In this document: positions 34,411 to 45,681 of the stretch, one piece after another
Layout of the letters: the number at the start of each line of letters is the position of its first letter
Numbering within the stretch: the stretch's first letter is position 1
Source: Calvatia gigantea
Lineage: Eukaryota; Basidiomycota; Agaricomycetes; Agaricales; Lycoperdaceae
NCBI GenBank assembly: GCA_025093985.1
Contig: JACAAK010000007.1
Location: 1,302,001-1,366,000 of the forward strand
Reading direction: 5' to 3'
DNA: 64,000 nucleotides
Notes under the pieces: generated by a model
Seen by the model: only the letters and a program-made list of their open reading frames with translations
Told to the model about the DNA's origin: nothing
Database searches by the model: none
Program-made: the position numbers and the translations under genes

Positions 34411-36199
34411 GGGAAGTTCTCTTCGGCGGAGCGAACACGATAGGAACTCGACTGCGCCAACCCCAAACAAATCCAGGAAGGACACCAAAAGCGTAAGGGA
34501 CCGCGAAAGGAGTCGGGGGAGATAGGAAAGGAACGACTGGCTGTTGAAAATGATGGTAGGTTGCCTTCAAGTAGTTTTGGTTTTCATCTTGTCGAACTGG
34601 TAAGCGCGCGACCGCCCCTCGGGATGCCACGGTACAACACTATTCCTATGGAACTGTCCAGGGCCTGTCCATCGTTCGTGTTTCCGGACCATTTTGTTGG
34701 CCAGCACAGATATCCTTGTCACCGTAGTTCCAATCAATGGGCATGGTGGATAGTAATAGAAGCAGATCTCCATCATGTGTTCACGCCCAGTTGTTTTTTT
34801 TACCACGTCTGAGGCAAGTTAGTATCTCGACCGGTAAGTAAAGTGATAAGCATCGCGGGATCCGTGGTTGTTTTTGGCCGTGGTCATTTTTAAATGCCAG
34901 ACATACTACCGGTTGCCGCCAACCACGGACAACAAAAATAGTTTGACACCTGTCGATCCGTCACAGGCTCGGCATGGATAAAAATCCATCCAACACCAGA
35001 AAGCGCGTCAGATCCTCCTGGGGGGCTGGGACGTAGGGTTTTTTGAGCTTGTAGCTGACCGAGAGTCCTAACAGGTGCTTTTCATTGTCAGCGCGGAACC
35101 TACTCTTAGGATGTTGGAACGGATCTTGGTGAGGGATGCGATTTATACCACAGTATGACTGTTCAGTATTCAACATTCAACGCTCAGCGCTAGCGCTCAA
35201 CATTGGCGCGTTCTTGAAAATCACTGGTGGTAGTTTTTCGGGTGTATCAGGTCCTACTTCCGCGATATTCCAGCGAACGTGCAGGTGAGGTTTGGGACGT
35301 CTATTACTCTAGTCGCTTGGCATCAAACCCACGCTAAATGACAGAGATCGTTATTTACTCACGAAACTCACACTATGTTTGATGGATTTTGTTGTGAGTT
35401 CAGGTACGAGCGGGACATTTACTGATCCCTTGGCTGGAGGAGTTGCTTGGATGTTTAAAGCTGAATTCAGCGGCCGCGAAGTGGCCCAATATCTCTGGAG
35501 TCGGGGGGAGGTGTCTAATAAACGAACTGTGAGACATCTGAATTACAAAACGCACCTGCAGTATTAAGAAATGGGAATGGATATCACCCGCGGGTTTGCG
35601 AGGAAAGTGTAGTCAGGCTGACTGCACTGGGGGGGAGACATATATTTCCAAAATAGGGAATCGTAATGGAATAATGGTAATGGAATGGATGAGATGAAAT
35701 ACTGGTAGGCCTTCAGCGCTTCAGCTTCACTGGCAGGTGCCATCTTGGGGGGATAATCCTCAAATTATAACCAACTGGAACAAGAGGCAGTATGGTGACC
35801 AGCACCTGAACGTATTAAACTCCGCCTGCTCGGATTGTGCTTAAGCTTTTAATCACCTTGCAATCATTATCAACGGCCTTTCAAATTTATTTTCTTTAAC
35901 TTGCTTGCAAGGAGGAAAGAAGGGTGACAGGCGCTTGTGCCTCGGCACCATGCATGTAAGGATTGCGTACGCGGAATGGTTCCAGGGGTCGAATATATTG
36001 GACGGACAAAAAAAGATTTGACAGGCACATACCGCCCGTTTATTCTTAAGCCAACATAAGTAAGACAAGGGGGTATAAGACATTAGTGTCGAGGACAGGT
36101 ATCCGCTCCGTGCGACAACGCAGTTGCTCGCTAGCATCCGAAATATATGGCACAATTATAGCGTCCGGAGAGTAGTGGTATGGTCTTTAGCGTTCAGTA
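34411..36199. other. intergenic between protease copies A and B, no gene recognised
   Basis: About 1.8 kb without an exon chain. Contains a patch of TTCAACATTCAACGCTCAGCGC-like short reiteration near 35160-35200 and A/T-rich sequence near 35640-35700. It presumably holds the promoter of copy A. No relic protease sequence was recognised. Confidence 0.45.
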
Positions 36200-37523
36200 T
36201 CACGTCGGATTCTGGTTCTCCCAGTATGGGAATGTGTAATTCACGGCTGTGGGCTGCCTGTACGATTGGATAAACCGGTGCATCCGTTCAATTTGTCCGG
36301 GGGTAAACCCAAGCATGCACTGATCAACTGAATAATCCATGTAATTTTCTGTGAAGAATTCATGTCATCAACTGGAATTAACAGCTGTGGGGAACCGACG
36401 TACGAATGGGATCTACGCCATCTCCGGGACACGAATCCCTGCCAATGGGACAGCCTTTTGAAGCTATAGCTTCAGGAGGTGTGTCGAGTACAAAGTCTCC
36501 GTCACCATCACACCCTCCTTGGAATGTATGATACAAGCCCAGCCAATGACCGGCCTCGTGCGTTAGTGTCCTTCCAAAATTATAGTACTGCTGTAGACCC
36601 CCAGGCATTGTCGCGAAACGAATGACAACGCCGTCCATTACAGGGATTGTCGGGATACCACTGAGGGATTGTTGCGTACCCAAGGGTTTCGGAGGTGGAG
36701 TTGAACCTGGAAATATTAGTTGAGTAATCTTGCTCCTTGCTCGAGACGTCAAAACTCAAATGTAGAAGGAACATACCCGATGGTATAGACGTTCATGATG
36801 GACGCATCACCAGTGCGGAAGAAATATTTCATCTCCTTTTCTTGCCTCCTGGACGACAACAAACCACGCATAAGCTTCATGACACTTGTGGGGGCAAGTT
36901 CAGTACTCACGTTTGCTGCGAGGCGTTCTCAAACCAATCCCGGCTATGCACATACTTCACCCCTGCAAGTCTCCATGAAATCTTCGCCTCAGCATAGTCA
37001 TTGTTTAGGACCTTGAGCTGCTCGTCCATCTGCTCCTGCCTGAGGAGCAACATCCGTTTTAGCTTCTTCGGGTATACCTGAATAGACAAAGAGTAAACTC
37101 ACGGAATCCATCCACCCTCGATAGTTTCATTTGCAGTCACAACCGTCCAATTGATATCAAATGTCGTTGGCGTAATGGTTACAGGTGAAATCTGTCTCTT
37201 CTGCAGTTCCAGGAATTGTTTCTCGAAAGCCACTACTTTGTCATGTTCGACGTATGTCCCGCATCCTCGGCTATCAAAGGGGTAGGATAAAAGGTCAGCT
37301 AAATTGCGGAGAACTTAAGATGTGCCTCGATGGTCCGACACGATCAAGCGTATAAATAAAATGCCGAGGAGTGATCGGATTAAAGAAAAGTATGGGAGGA
37401 GACTCACGCAGGTGCATTGGCAAAATCATCTGGGGCAGCTACAGCAACGCTCGCGGCAAGTGCAAGCACCAGTGCCGTCACCTCGAAACCAAATGCCTGC
37501 GTCCTCCTGAACGAAGCAAGCAT
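36200..37523 (-). CDS. secreted M43 metalloprotease, copy B (one apparent frameshift)
   Basis: Close relative of copy A with the same six-exon layout: 37523..37408, 37270..37103, 37039..36911, 36848..36777, 36706..36404, 36348..36200. The signal peptide lies in residues 1-32 (LVLALAASVAVAAPDD end). Family segments are RGCGTYVEHDKVV, ANETIEGGWIP, DEQLKVLNNDYAEAKISWRL, RQEKEMKYFFRTGDAS, the zinc motif [14 protein letters not shown] and the Met-turn NYMDYSVDQCM. Exons sum to 937, one over 312 codons (311 aa). At CCC (minus strand, 36643-36645) the frame shifts in WYPDNP-VMDGVV, upstream of the zinc site. As written, the protein would be truncated before its active site. If the extra base is an error, the enzyme is complete. 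Confidence 0.88.
36643..36645 (-). other. apparent +1 frameshift in protease copy B
   Basis: Minus-strand CCC. CC would join QWYPDNP to VMDGVVIRF, exactly as in copy A (TDDPVMDGIVILF). Confidence 0.75.
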
Positions 37524-38117
37524 CAGAAGTCGACCGAGTCACAGCCACCGTTAGGGAACCCGATTTCAGAACGCAAATAAAGAACGTGGGGGTGGAAGGA
37601 GAGAAAGATTCGCTAGGATGATGGTGTTTGCCTGCGGCCATAGACGCCAACGTTGTATCCCACTTCATTCCGTAAGTCAGAAACACAACCCTTGAAATTG
37701 AAATTTCGAGACCCCGCAGCCTCAAGGGCCCAGAAAGCAAACGTTTCTACTGGCCTCCCCTTGATTCGTTGTTTCCGCCCCATTGGATTTGTATATTACT
37801 TCATCGTTTCTTGTCTGGCCTTTCGACTGAATACGGTGGGGGGTGGTGGCTTGTCAAAGGGTGGGTGTCATGCAACAATATGCGACGCAAACAGCAAGCA
37901 CCCAACCGACTGCAGTTCGGCCCTGGCCTGGCCAAACTCTCACATATAGTGACAGACCTGGTGGACGCTCAGAACGAGCAATGAAAACCGCAGATTGGGA
38001 CTCAACAAACCATACAGGTCGATGTTGTAACCTTGGGATCCGAAATAAAAAGTGAATATTATACATTTGCATTAACATCTGTGATACATTTTGATTGTGC
38101 AAAAGCCGAGGACCTTT
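37524..38117. other. intergenic between protease copies B and C
   Basis: About 590 bp containing the promoter of copy B and the 3' flank of copy C. No gene was recognised. Confidence 0.5.
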
Positions 38118-39286
38118 TTACAAGTCAACTCCTCGATATGTCCGAAGCTGAGCTTGTAAACGTGTCGACTGTCCTGCCGTAAATCCGCTCATACAAGAAT
38201 CATCTGTATAATCCATAAAATTGTCTACACCACACACGTCAGTACACGCCAAATTCCAAGAGTCCGCTAAGGAAACAAGGCGACTCACGGATGGGATCGA
38301 CGTCTCCTCCCTCACACGTATCTCGAGCGGACGGGCAACCAAAGGCGGGAGACTCCTCCGCCGGAGTGTCATCAACAGAATCGCCAACGCCCGAGCAACC
38401 GCCCTGTGCAGCCCAATCCAACGAGAAAAAACAAGGGTTATTCGGCTGCTGGCCAATAAAGCGTTTCACACACCTGAAAAGTGTGGTATAGGCCAACCCA
38501 ATGACCAGACTCATGAGTAAGAGTCCGTCCACCATTAAAGGGCGTGCCGGATCCACCAGGAAGGGTAGAATGTAACATCACAACACCATCGAGAGCAGGT
38601 TTAGATTCGTAATCGAATGGGAAGGTTGCGTACCCGAGGAGACCTTTTCCACTACCAGTTTGGAATCTAAACCCAAGGTAACCTTGTGAGTGTCTGAAGG
38701 TCGAGCAAAATAGGCCTATAACCTACCCAACCGTATACACATTTAAGGTTGACGCATTTCCTTTCCTGAAATTCGTCTTCAAGAGTTGTTCCTCAGGTGT
38801 ATCCGGACCTAGTTTCTCGAACCACTCTGGGCTGATGATACGACTCGTGTTGACGTGATTCCAAGAAATACCAGTGCTCGCGTAGTCTTGGTTCAGAACA
38901 TTCATTTGAGCGGCAACCTGCTCATCTCTACAAGTTCATCAAACAACCGTTATTAACTGAGGAAGGAACAACACTTACGGAATCCAGCCGCCTTCCACAG
39001 TTTTATTAGCAGCGACGATATGAAAATAAACGTCCAGCGTTGCAGTAACATTCGTCGAATTTTTAGCCGAAGAGACTCGTTGGCGCTGAAATTTCGTTTC
39101 AGCAGCCTCAAGTTCTTCGGGTGATATAAAAGTCCCACAAGCTCTGGAGGGAAATGAATAAATGCATTTTAATGTCCGAAAATAAATTAGAATGCACCTT
39201 GTACGACCTGAGCTGCCTTCTTGACCAGCAGCAGCGGAGATTAGGGTGAAGCTCGCAAAGAGGAAAGCGATAAAAGGGCCACGCAT
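38118..39286 (-). CDS. secreted M43 metalloprotease, copy C
   Basis: Secreted zinc metalloprotease. Six exons (39286..39198, 39143..38979, 38927..38727, 38666..38474, 38403..38289, 38224..38118) close exactly to 289 aa. The signal peptide [20 protein letters not shown] precedes [12 protein letters not shown]. Family segments are [39 protein letters not shown], the zinc motif [14 protein letters not shown] (about residues 202-215), [12 protein letters not shown] and the Met-turn [11 protein letters not shown], ending RTYRGVDL. An intron directly after HTFQ and the GLLGYATFP segment are shared with copy D but absent from A and B. C and D therefore form one subfamily and A and B another. No frame defect. 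Confidence 0.93.
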
Positions 39287-40015
39287 GGTAGACAGGACGT
39301 TGAAGTTCTGAAATAGGGAATATTGTCCAGTACGAAAAATCGTAAAATGTCGTGAAGCTCGTTAGAGGTCGTGCCGATTCGTTAAGTGTCACGTATCAGA
39401 GGTAACCGTGAGCTTGACCCAATAAACAGAGTTTCTTATAAACGAGTGAGTCGCCGGATCCATGGCGATACACAAGATGAAGTTGCCGGCGACGGAAGCA
39501 AATGGTTGTGATGGTTGCTTTGTTGACACTTACACTGGATGGTCGCCTAGAACTTTTGGATTCACTTGACAACACAGAACTACCGAGTTTAAGCACAGGC
39601 CGTGGGGTCGTACGACCATTTCTCTATGTTGTGTGACGAAAGCCGAAATCGAAATTCGGTCATGTTACGGTGGGCAGCAGACTAAAAGCATTGTGAGCCT
39701 TTGCCCGGGTAATCCAGCGTTGTTACTACAAGGATGAGCACCCGCCTGGTGCCGGAGATATCAAGGTCAGAGCTGAGAGAAAGCCCAAAAGATTTTGACT
39801 GTTGCATGGAAGAAGGGCAAGAGCTTGCTGCCGGCGCTGAGGTTATGTAACCACCAGCCATCCAAATCAAGGAATGAAAGAAAATATATGTTCAATATGT
39901 GTAGAAAAACAATTACATGTCCAAAATAGACGTCGTGCTTCATGGTGAATGCAATTTTATGTGTGAGGTATCGTGAGGGTTCATCGTCCAGCGCTCCTGC
40001 GTTCAATCATCGGTC
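39287..40015. other. intergenic, nothing recognised
   Basis: Promoter of copy C and 3' flank of the TmpA-like gene. No exon chain, repeat or RNA was recognised. Confidence 0.5.
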
Positions 40016-41822
40016 TCATGAATCCCAGATAGGTCCAAAGGCTGGGATACCTCGGCTGACCATACCATACACTATTTTCCTCGTTAGTCGTTCATTTGAG
40101 ATGACACAGACTGCCTCAGGCTGGAACTCCTTGGCTACTCGGTAAACGAGCTTTACCATGTCCGGCTTGCCATGAATACGAGTGTCTGGTTAGAAATGAA
40201 CGGTCGAGTTCGGCCCGAATGACATCAGTCAAGAAATATGACGTACCGTAAATGATGGAATCAGGAGAGGCCTCGAATATATCGTCGACCAGTTTATCGC
40301 CAAAAGTTTGGCGCACATTGGGGGAGGTCCAAAGAAGGCGGAAGGGTACCTTGATGGAGAAAAGCCAGGGACAAATAGGTGCAATACCAGAACCAGTAGC
40401 GACGAAGAGGACTTTGCGGAAGAGGCAGGCGACGCTCATCATGCCCCAAGTGGGAATACCGCGTACCCAGATCTCGCTGGGAGGATTCTCGATCCTCTTG
40501 CTGGTCCAGTCTCCCGCCCTGCTAACGATCAAAGAGTAGCCCCTTTGGTTGGGAATCGCGATGGTAGCGAAGCTGTGCCATTCCGTTAAAGGTGATGTGG
40601 AAACACGAGTGAAGCTTCCCGGAGGGGGGGTAGCTAAAAGAATTGAGCACCTGTATCTGGAAGATTATTGGAATATCTCACTGTAATCAAAATAGAAGCG
40701 GACACAATGTTTGGAGAGGACTTCGCTCCGGACCTTGTATTTGCAGAGGCGCATCCAAGGAAGAGCGATAGAAACTGAGGACGCCGTTACGAGGGTAGGA
40801 CGGGCTACGGACAGAACATAGACTTACGGGTGAATATAGCAATTAACCAGAAATAAGCGTCGTGAATAAGTGCCTTCCCGAGGGGAACATCTTCTGGCCT
40901 GTAGTCATTAGTGAGGGTGACAATCTAATTCCCCGCGTTAACTGGCTTGAAGGCCCTTTCAAGCTGAAAATGCATACCAATGCCCACACAAGTCCAACGG
41001 CTGCCCATCCCATGAAGCGGTGTGTTGCTTCGAAGTTGTTGTGATACTTGAGGCGCAGCGCCGGATGTGCGAAAGTTAGGATACCAATTAGAAGGACCAT
41101 GATACAATAGGTAATGGTGACAGTAGGAATCGAAATCGTCTATCGTCACGATGAGATGTCATTTTCGTCTGTCTTTGGAGGGGGACTCACCCCCTGCCGT
41201 TGAGCGAACTCTTTAGTGGCTTGGCAAGCGAAGAGAATGAACCAAATCGTGCCAGAAACCCCGCATCCTGAATGTAATCCACCGATGTGATAGACGCGAG
41301 CAGCGGCTGCCCGGATCCAGAACGGAGCGCTTTAAAAATGAATATGTTATTGGTAAACGACCACATGGGACTTATTAATACTCACGAGAGGGGCACCCGC
41401 GTAAAGAGCCAGAAATAGGCATTGATAATATAATCTTGGCGATGAAGAATAGAAACGAATAGGTTGGCGACAGTAACGCCAGCGACCTCCTGAGCGTTCG
41501 TTCCCCTCACGAGGAGCCAGATGAACACGGCAAGATTCGCCAGGAAGACGACGCTGAATAGTTTGCGATACAGCGTGAATACTTGATGGCGTAGAAATCT
41601 GACAGTCCTTCCATTCTCTTTCTCCGGAAGAATGTCGTCCTGGAACCCGGAAAGTATGTCTTCCTTCTCGAGATATGACCCAACGGAGCTTGCATCGGTA
41701 CTAGTGATCTCTTTTCCCGGGATAGTCACTTCCTTCACCAGCTCTTCCAGGATTCGATCACGAGTAGTGACTGCCTTGTTGAGTGAAGAGCGGGGGGTAG
41801 AAGTAGAGGTAGAGCTCGTCAT
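40016..41822 (-). CDS. TmpA-like integral membrane oxidoreductase
   Basis: Related to Aspergillus TmpA and to the C-terminal membrane/reductase half of some fungal adenylate-forming (NRPS-like) proteins; predicted FAD/NAD-dependent membrane redox protein. Seven exons (41822..41386, 41329..41191, 41139..40943, 40898..40828, 40774..40682, 40633..40247, 40185..40016) close exactly to 497 aa. After a hydrophilic N-terminus come transmembrane segments: FSVVFLANLAVFIWLLV, VSGTIWFILFACQA, ITYCIMVLLIGILTFA and HRFMGWAAVGLVWAL. Then follow GSFTRVSTSPLTEWHSFATI, VVSRAGDWT-like IVSRAGDWTSKRIENP, the nucleotide-binding VLFVATGSGIAPICPW, LLWTSPNVRQTFGDKL, DTRIHGKPDMVKLVYRVAKE and the terminal VSRGIPAFGPIWDS. 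No adenylation domain is present, so it stands alone. It sits inside the metalloprotease cluster. Confidence 0.92.
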
Positions 41823-44210
41823 CGCTGTCTAAAGGAAACACTGCTTGGTTAGGAAGAGATGAACAATGGTATATATACAATACCGTTGAACAACTTTCAT
41901 TTCTTGAGTGACCAAATGTCGAGTTAATGATAGACAGTGTTGGCGGAGTCATCGGATAACGGCGAGTGGAGTAGAGAAGTGGAGGCACCTATCCTTGGGA
42001 CCCACTAATTTTAGCGTCTTAACTTGAACTTGGTTGAGATGTTCCTAAATGTTGCGGCCCTTCTGAATTTCGGTGGACAAGACTATGCCAGACATTCACA
42101 AGGACCGGAAAATATAACGTACTCAATCAATGGTCCGCAGAGGATATGAAGGGTTCCAGGGCAGAGATGCCAATTTTTGATTGTCATACTTGCAAGTTGA
42201 ATGGTGGTTGCGTTAGCAGGGTGGGCCCCTCATCGAGGACCGCGAACAAATGCACAGACTTCTAGAAAGGACAAGATTTACTAAGCAATGACAACGGACC
42301 CTCCTTGAAATGCCGAGGATGATTGATGGCTTAGGCGACGCCAGGCAGCACTAGAGATACCGACTTCGGAAACATGAAGTTCGGGTTTTGTCAAATCATG
42401 CTATAGGGCATCTTCGGTGAAGATCTTGAAACAGCACCACCTTGTTAATGCCTTTGTCAAAGTTGCACCACCTTGTAGATTGGTATCGCCATCGTGGGAC
42501 CCACATATCCTGTTCGAAGTTCCAGAGTACACGTCGCAGAGGTTGTGCTGTATTGTGTTCTGTAGCAAGAAGTATGTCAGGGTTGAACGAAAGGGCTGCG
42601 GAATGGTTGGGTTCCTAGATCCGGCACAAATTACCGCCCTCATCACCCTTCAGAATTATGACAGCATGCTCAGGAACCCAGCACAGTTCTCTTCTCGTTT
42701 GTGAATTTTGAATGTGCGAACCTCTGTCCTGCCGGTGTGTTGCGGTTGAACTCCGGAAACGCTGGAGCTTGCGGACACCACCCAACCCCCAATATTGCGA
42801 ATTCAATAAACTGAGACTCCCTCACCCAAGATATGGGTGCGAAATCCCTCGGTATCCTATGTGGACCTATTACAGATAGTCAATGATTAATGAAAGTTGA
42901 TGAAACGTCATAGATAACTACAGTAAGCAAACTCATTGGCAACGCCCGAGTGGGTGGAATACATGGCGCCAGACCCACCCATTCCGTAAAGCTCCAAGCT
43001 TCAATCGTCAAGCTTCAATCAAGCTTCAGTCTCGAACTTGAAAGCTTGATGGATATCAACGTTTCAACCATCGCGACATTGATCGTGATAGCCGAGTTAC
43101 GAGGACGTGTGCAGCAGCCTTTTGTGGATTAAAGTGTCACGAATCACGCGGAGTTTTCGCTGGACGCCCAGGAAGTTGAAAGGTCCCGTCTTACCGATCA
43201 AAGTTCTGGGCTTGGTTCAATAGCCACGATTTTTCTCGAAACTTGACCCACACACTAGTCCACAGGGGCTGACCTTGCAGAACTTTCCTACAAGATCTTG
43301 CAAATACCGAGTCCCCGTTCCAAAGTTGAAGCCAGTACTGAAAGACGGTAGCGCAGCGTAGCGTGGAGAAGAAGTGATGACAGAGCCCACTTATTCGCCA
43401 AACGGTACACTCGTGCTATTAATATCTCTCTAGGCTCGCGCCTCCGGGTTAGGTTGTCCTCTCTTATGGGCATCACTGGTCCTTAATACTTCGGATCTTC
43501 TTGGGGACAAGATACCACTGTATCTGCCCGTTTTGACGTTGTTGAGCGAGGTGACAATGACGCTTGGGAGTATAACCGTCTCCTGTTACGATAGCAGCCC
43601 ATGGTGGTCTATGAATCGGGAGGTCTCTGGGTCATTTCCCCGGGTTGTCGCCATGGCCACCTCGCTTTCATTTGTATGCTTCCATACCACCCTCACTCTT
43701 GAAAGAGCTGTACCCGCAGACCCACATCCCATGCGAAGTTCAAGACCACGAAAAAGGCTAGAAGGCTATGGGTAACACATGAAGCATGGTGATTAACTTC
43801 CCTGCATATTCACTCAGTATCTTCTTTGGCTCTCGGCGTAACAGTAGGACCGCTTCGCACCTGAACGAAGATTAAGCATTACCCTTCATGCAAGGCATTC
43901 CTATTCTCCCCGAAAAACCCAGCAACCGGGGCAGCAACAGCGAGCCGCTTCTGTCACCCAATTGTCCGTCGAGGAATGGGCCAACATGAGTGCAAGTTGC
44001 AAAGGTGTGGTTTATCCAAAAGGCACTTGCACTGCAGACAATCCCTCCGAGGATGCACAAGAGTGATGCAGCCCCTCCGATTGCTTCCCCCTTTTCTGCG
44101 CGAACGGGGGGACCTTCCTTCGGTATTTTTGGTAAAGCCAGTCAATTTCCTTCAATGAACTGGGCCGCTCAAATTCTCGGACCATCTTGAGCAAACTCAG
44201 CTATAAGACC
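41823..44210. other. long gene-poor spacer
   Basis: About 2.4 kb between divergent genes (TmpA-like leftwards, protease copy D rightwards). No exon chain was found. Near 42985-43050 there are closely spaced copies of AAGCTTCAAT/AAGCTTCA. No transposon ends were recognised. Confidence 0.45.
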
Positions 44211-45476
44211 ATGGCTTCCGTGGTGTATGGTGCTAATTCATGTTACTTATTTTCTTTACCAGCTTCCTCTTCTTTGGCCTCTTGACGAGTGCCGACGAGA
44301 ATATCTCGCTAAAATCTCGAAGGTGACTCCTCCATTCCTCCGTTTATTATCTTGCCATAATTGACTCTGTTGCTCAGGTATTGCGGAACAGTTGTCGATG
44401 AGGCCATGCTCGATGATGTGGAAAGTACATTCGAAGACCTACGCCAGAGTGTCGACGTGTCGATGAATTATACTCAGACTATCGACATCGACGTCCACTT
44501 TCATGTTATCCATGGGAATACAACTCTCCAAGGCGGCTACATACTGTACTATGCCTACTACAATTTCCTTTGCCTCGGACTAATCCAGATCATAGTGACC
44601 AACAAATTAGCGACCAAATCGATGCATTCAATGCTGACTATGGGCTCACCGGTCTGAGGTGGAGACTCGTTAACACGACGCGTACCAGAAACCTCGAATG
44701 GTTTAATCGAGTTGCACCCAGAAAGTGAGTCTTTCCGTAATTGCTCAGAGACCATGCTCAGTAAGAGCAGTGTGCACGAGAACGACATGAAATCGGCACT
44801 GAGGGTGGGTGGGGCTGAGACACTTAATATCTATTCTGTGGGGTACGTCTGTCGTAGTGAAGTCTCTTCTCCAGTCTTACTATGCCATTAGTTTCCGAGA
44901 GGGGGAAGCCAAGAACCTCCTGGGCTACGCAACCTTCCCCTGGAATTACAGGTCTGGGCCCTCCCTAGATGGTGTTGTTATTCAGTATGCGAGCATGCCA
45001 GGAGGCACACTAGCACCTTATAACCTGGGTCGTACAGTCACACATGAGGTCGGCCATTGGCTCGGATTATACCATACATTCCAGGCGAGTAGAGCGCCAT
45101 CCATACAGGCTTTTTTTGTTTCTCTCTCTTTCTTTGTTTCTCTTTCAACTTTCGTCGCGCTGTGATTGGCAACTGAACAAATTTGGTACAGGGTGGGTGT
45201 CAGGGCCGAGGAGACTTTGTTAGTGATACCCCTGCGGAGGACACCCCTGCTTTTGGCTGTCCCGTTGGACGTGACAGCTGCCCTGATGATCCTGGGCTGG
45301 ATCCAATCCGTGCGTCATAACACTCTCAAAAGAAATTGCTTTTTGCCTTCTGACGCTTCACCTTTCATCCAGACAACTTTATGGATTACTCGGATGATGG
45401 GTGTATGAGGGAGTTCACGGATGGACAAGTCTCGCGATTAAGGTCGCAGATTAGCGTATATCGCGATTTGAGGTGA
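44211..45476 (+). CDS. secreted M43 metalloprotease, copy D (one apparent frameshift)
   Basis: The only rightward copy of the four. Eight exons: 44211..44224, 44263..44322, 44378..44545, 44596..44724, 44749..44842, 44892..45084, 45192..45309, 45373..45476. The start is split: a 14-nt first exon joined over a 38-nt intron gives the signal peptide [15 protein letters not shown]. Family segments are [77 protein letters not shown], the zinc motif [26 protein letters not shown] and [11 protein letters not shown]. The intron after HTFQ (45085..45191) is GC-AG and, at 107 nt, longer than its neighbours. Exons sum to 880, one over 293 codons (292 aa). An AAA at 44722-44724, right at the exon 4 donor, seems one base long. 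Confidence 0.85.
44722..44724 (+). other. apparent +1 frameshift in protease copy D
   Basis: Exon 4 ends AGAAA|GTGAGT in phase 2, whereas exon 5 ([15 protein letters not shown]) needs phase 1. One A fewer fits. Alternative splice sites giving the same result were not found. Confidence 0.5.
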
Positions 45477-45681
45477 TCAGCACTTAAAGGCGCATGAGTT
45501 GTTGGGCTCTAGTAGGGCCCTCATCCGTCGGGTTGGATCATAGTTGAAAATTTTGTTGTGGAGTGGCAGGTCGGTGCTCAGGGTGAGGTGGTCCTAACTG
45601 GACGATGCAGATAGAACTTTAAGTTGTTCTTAAGAGTTACAGGAATGGGAAATAGAGTAATCTGTTTCTATGAAACGACAA

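Noticed and set aside
33043..45476. Secondary-metabolite gene cluster including the TmpA-like gene
   Set aside because: No adenylation, polyketide, terpene or P450 gene is present; an oxidoreductase and proteases alone do not make a biosynthetic cluster.
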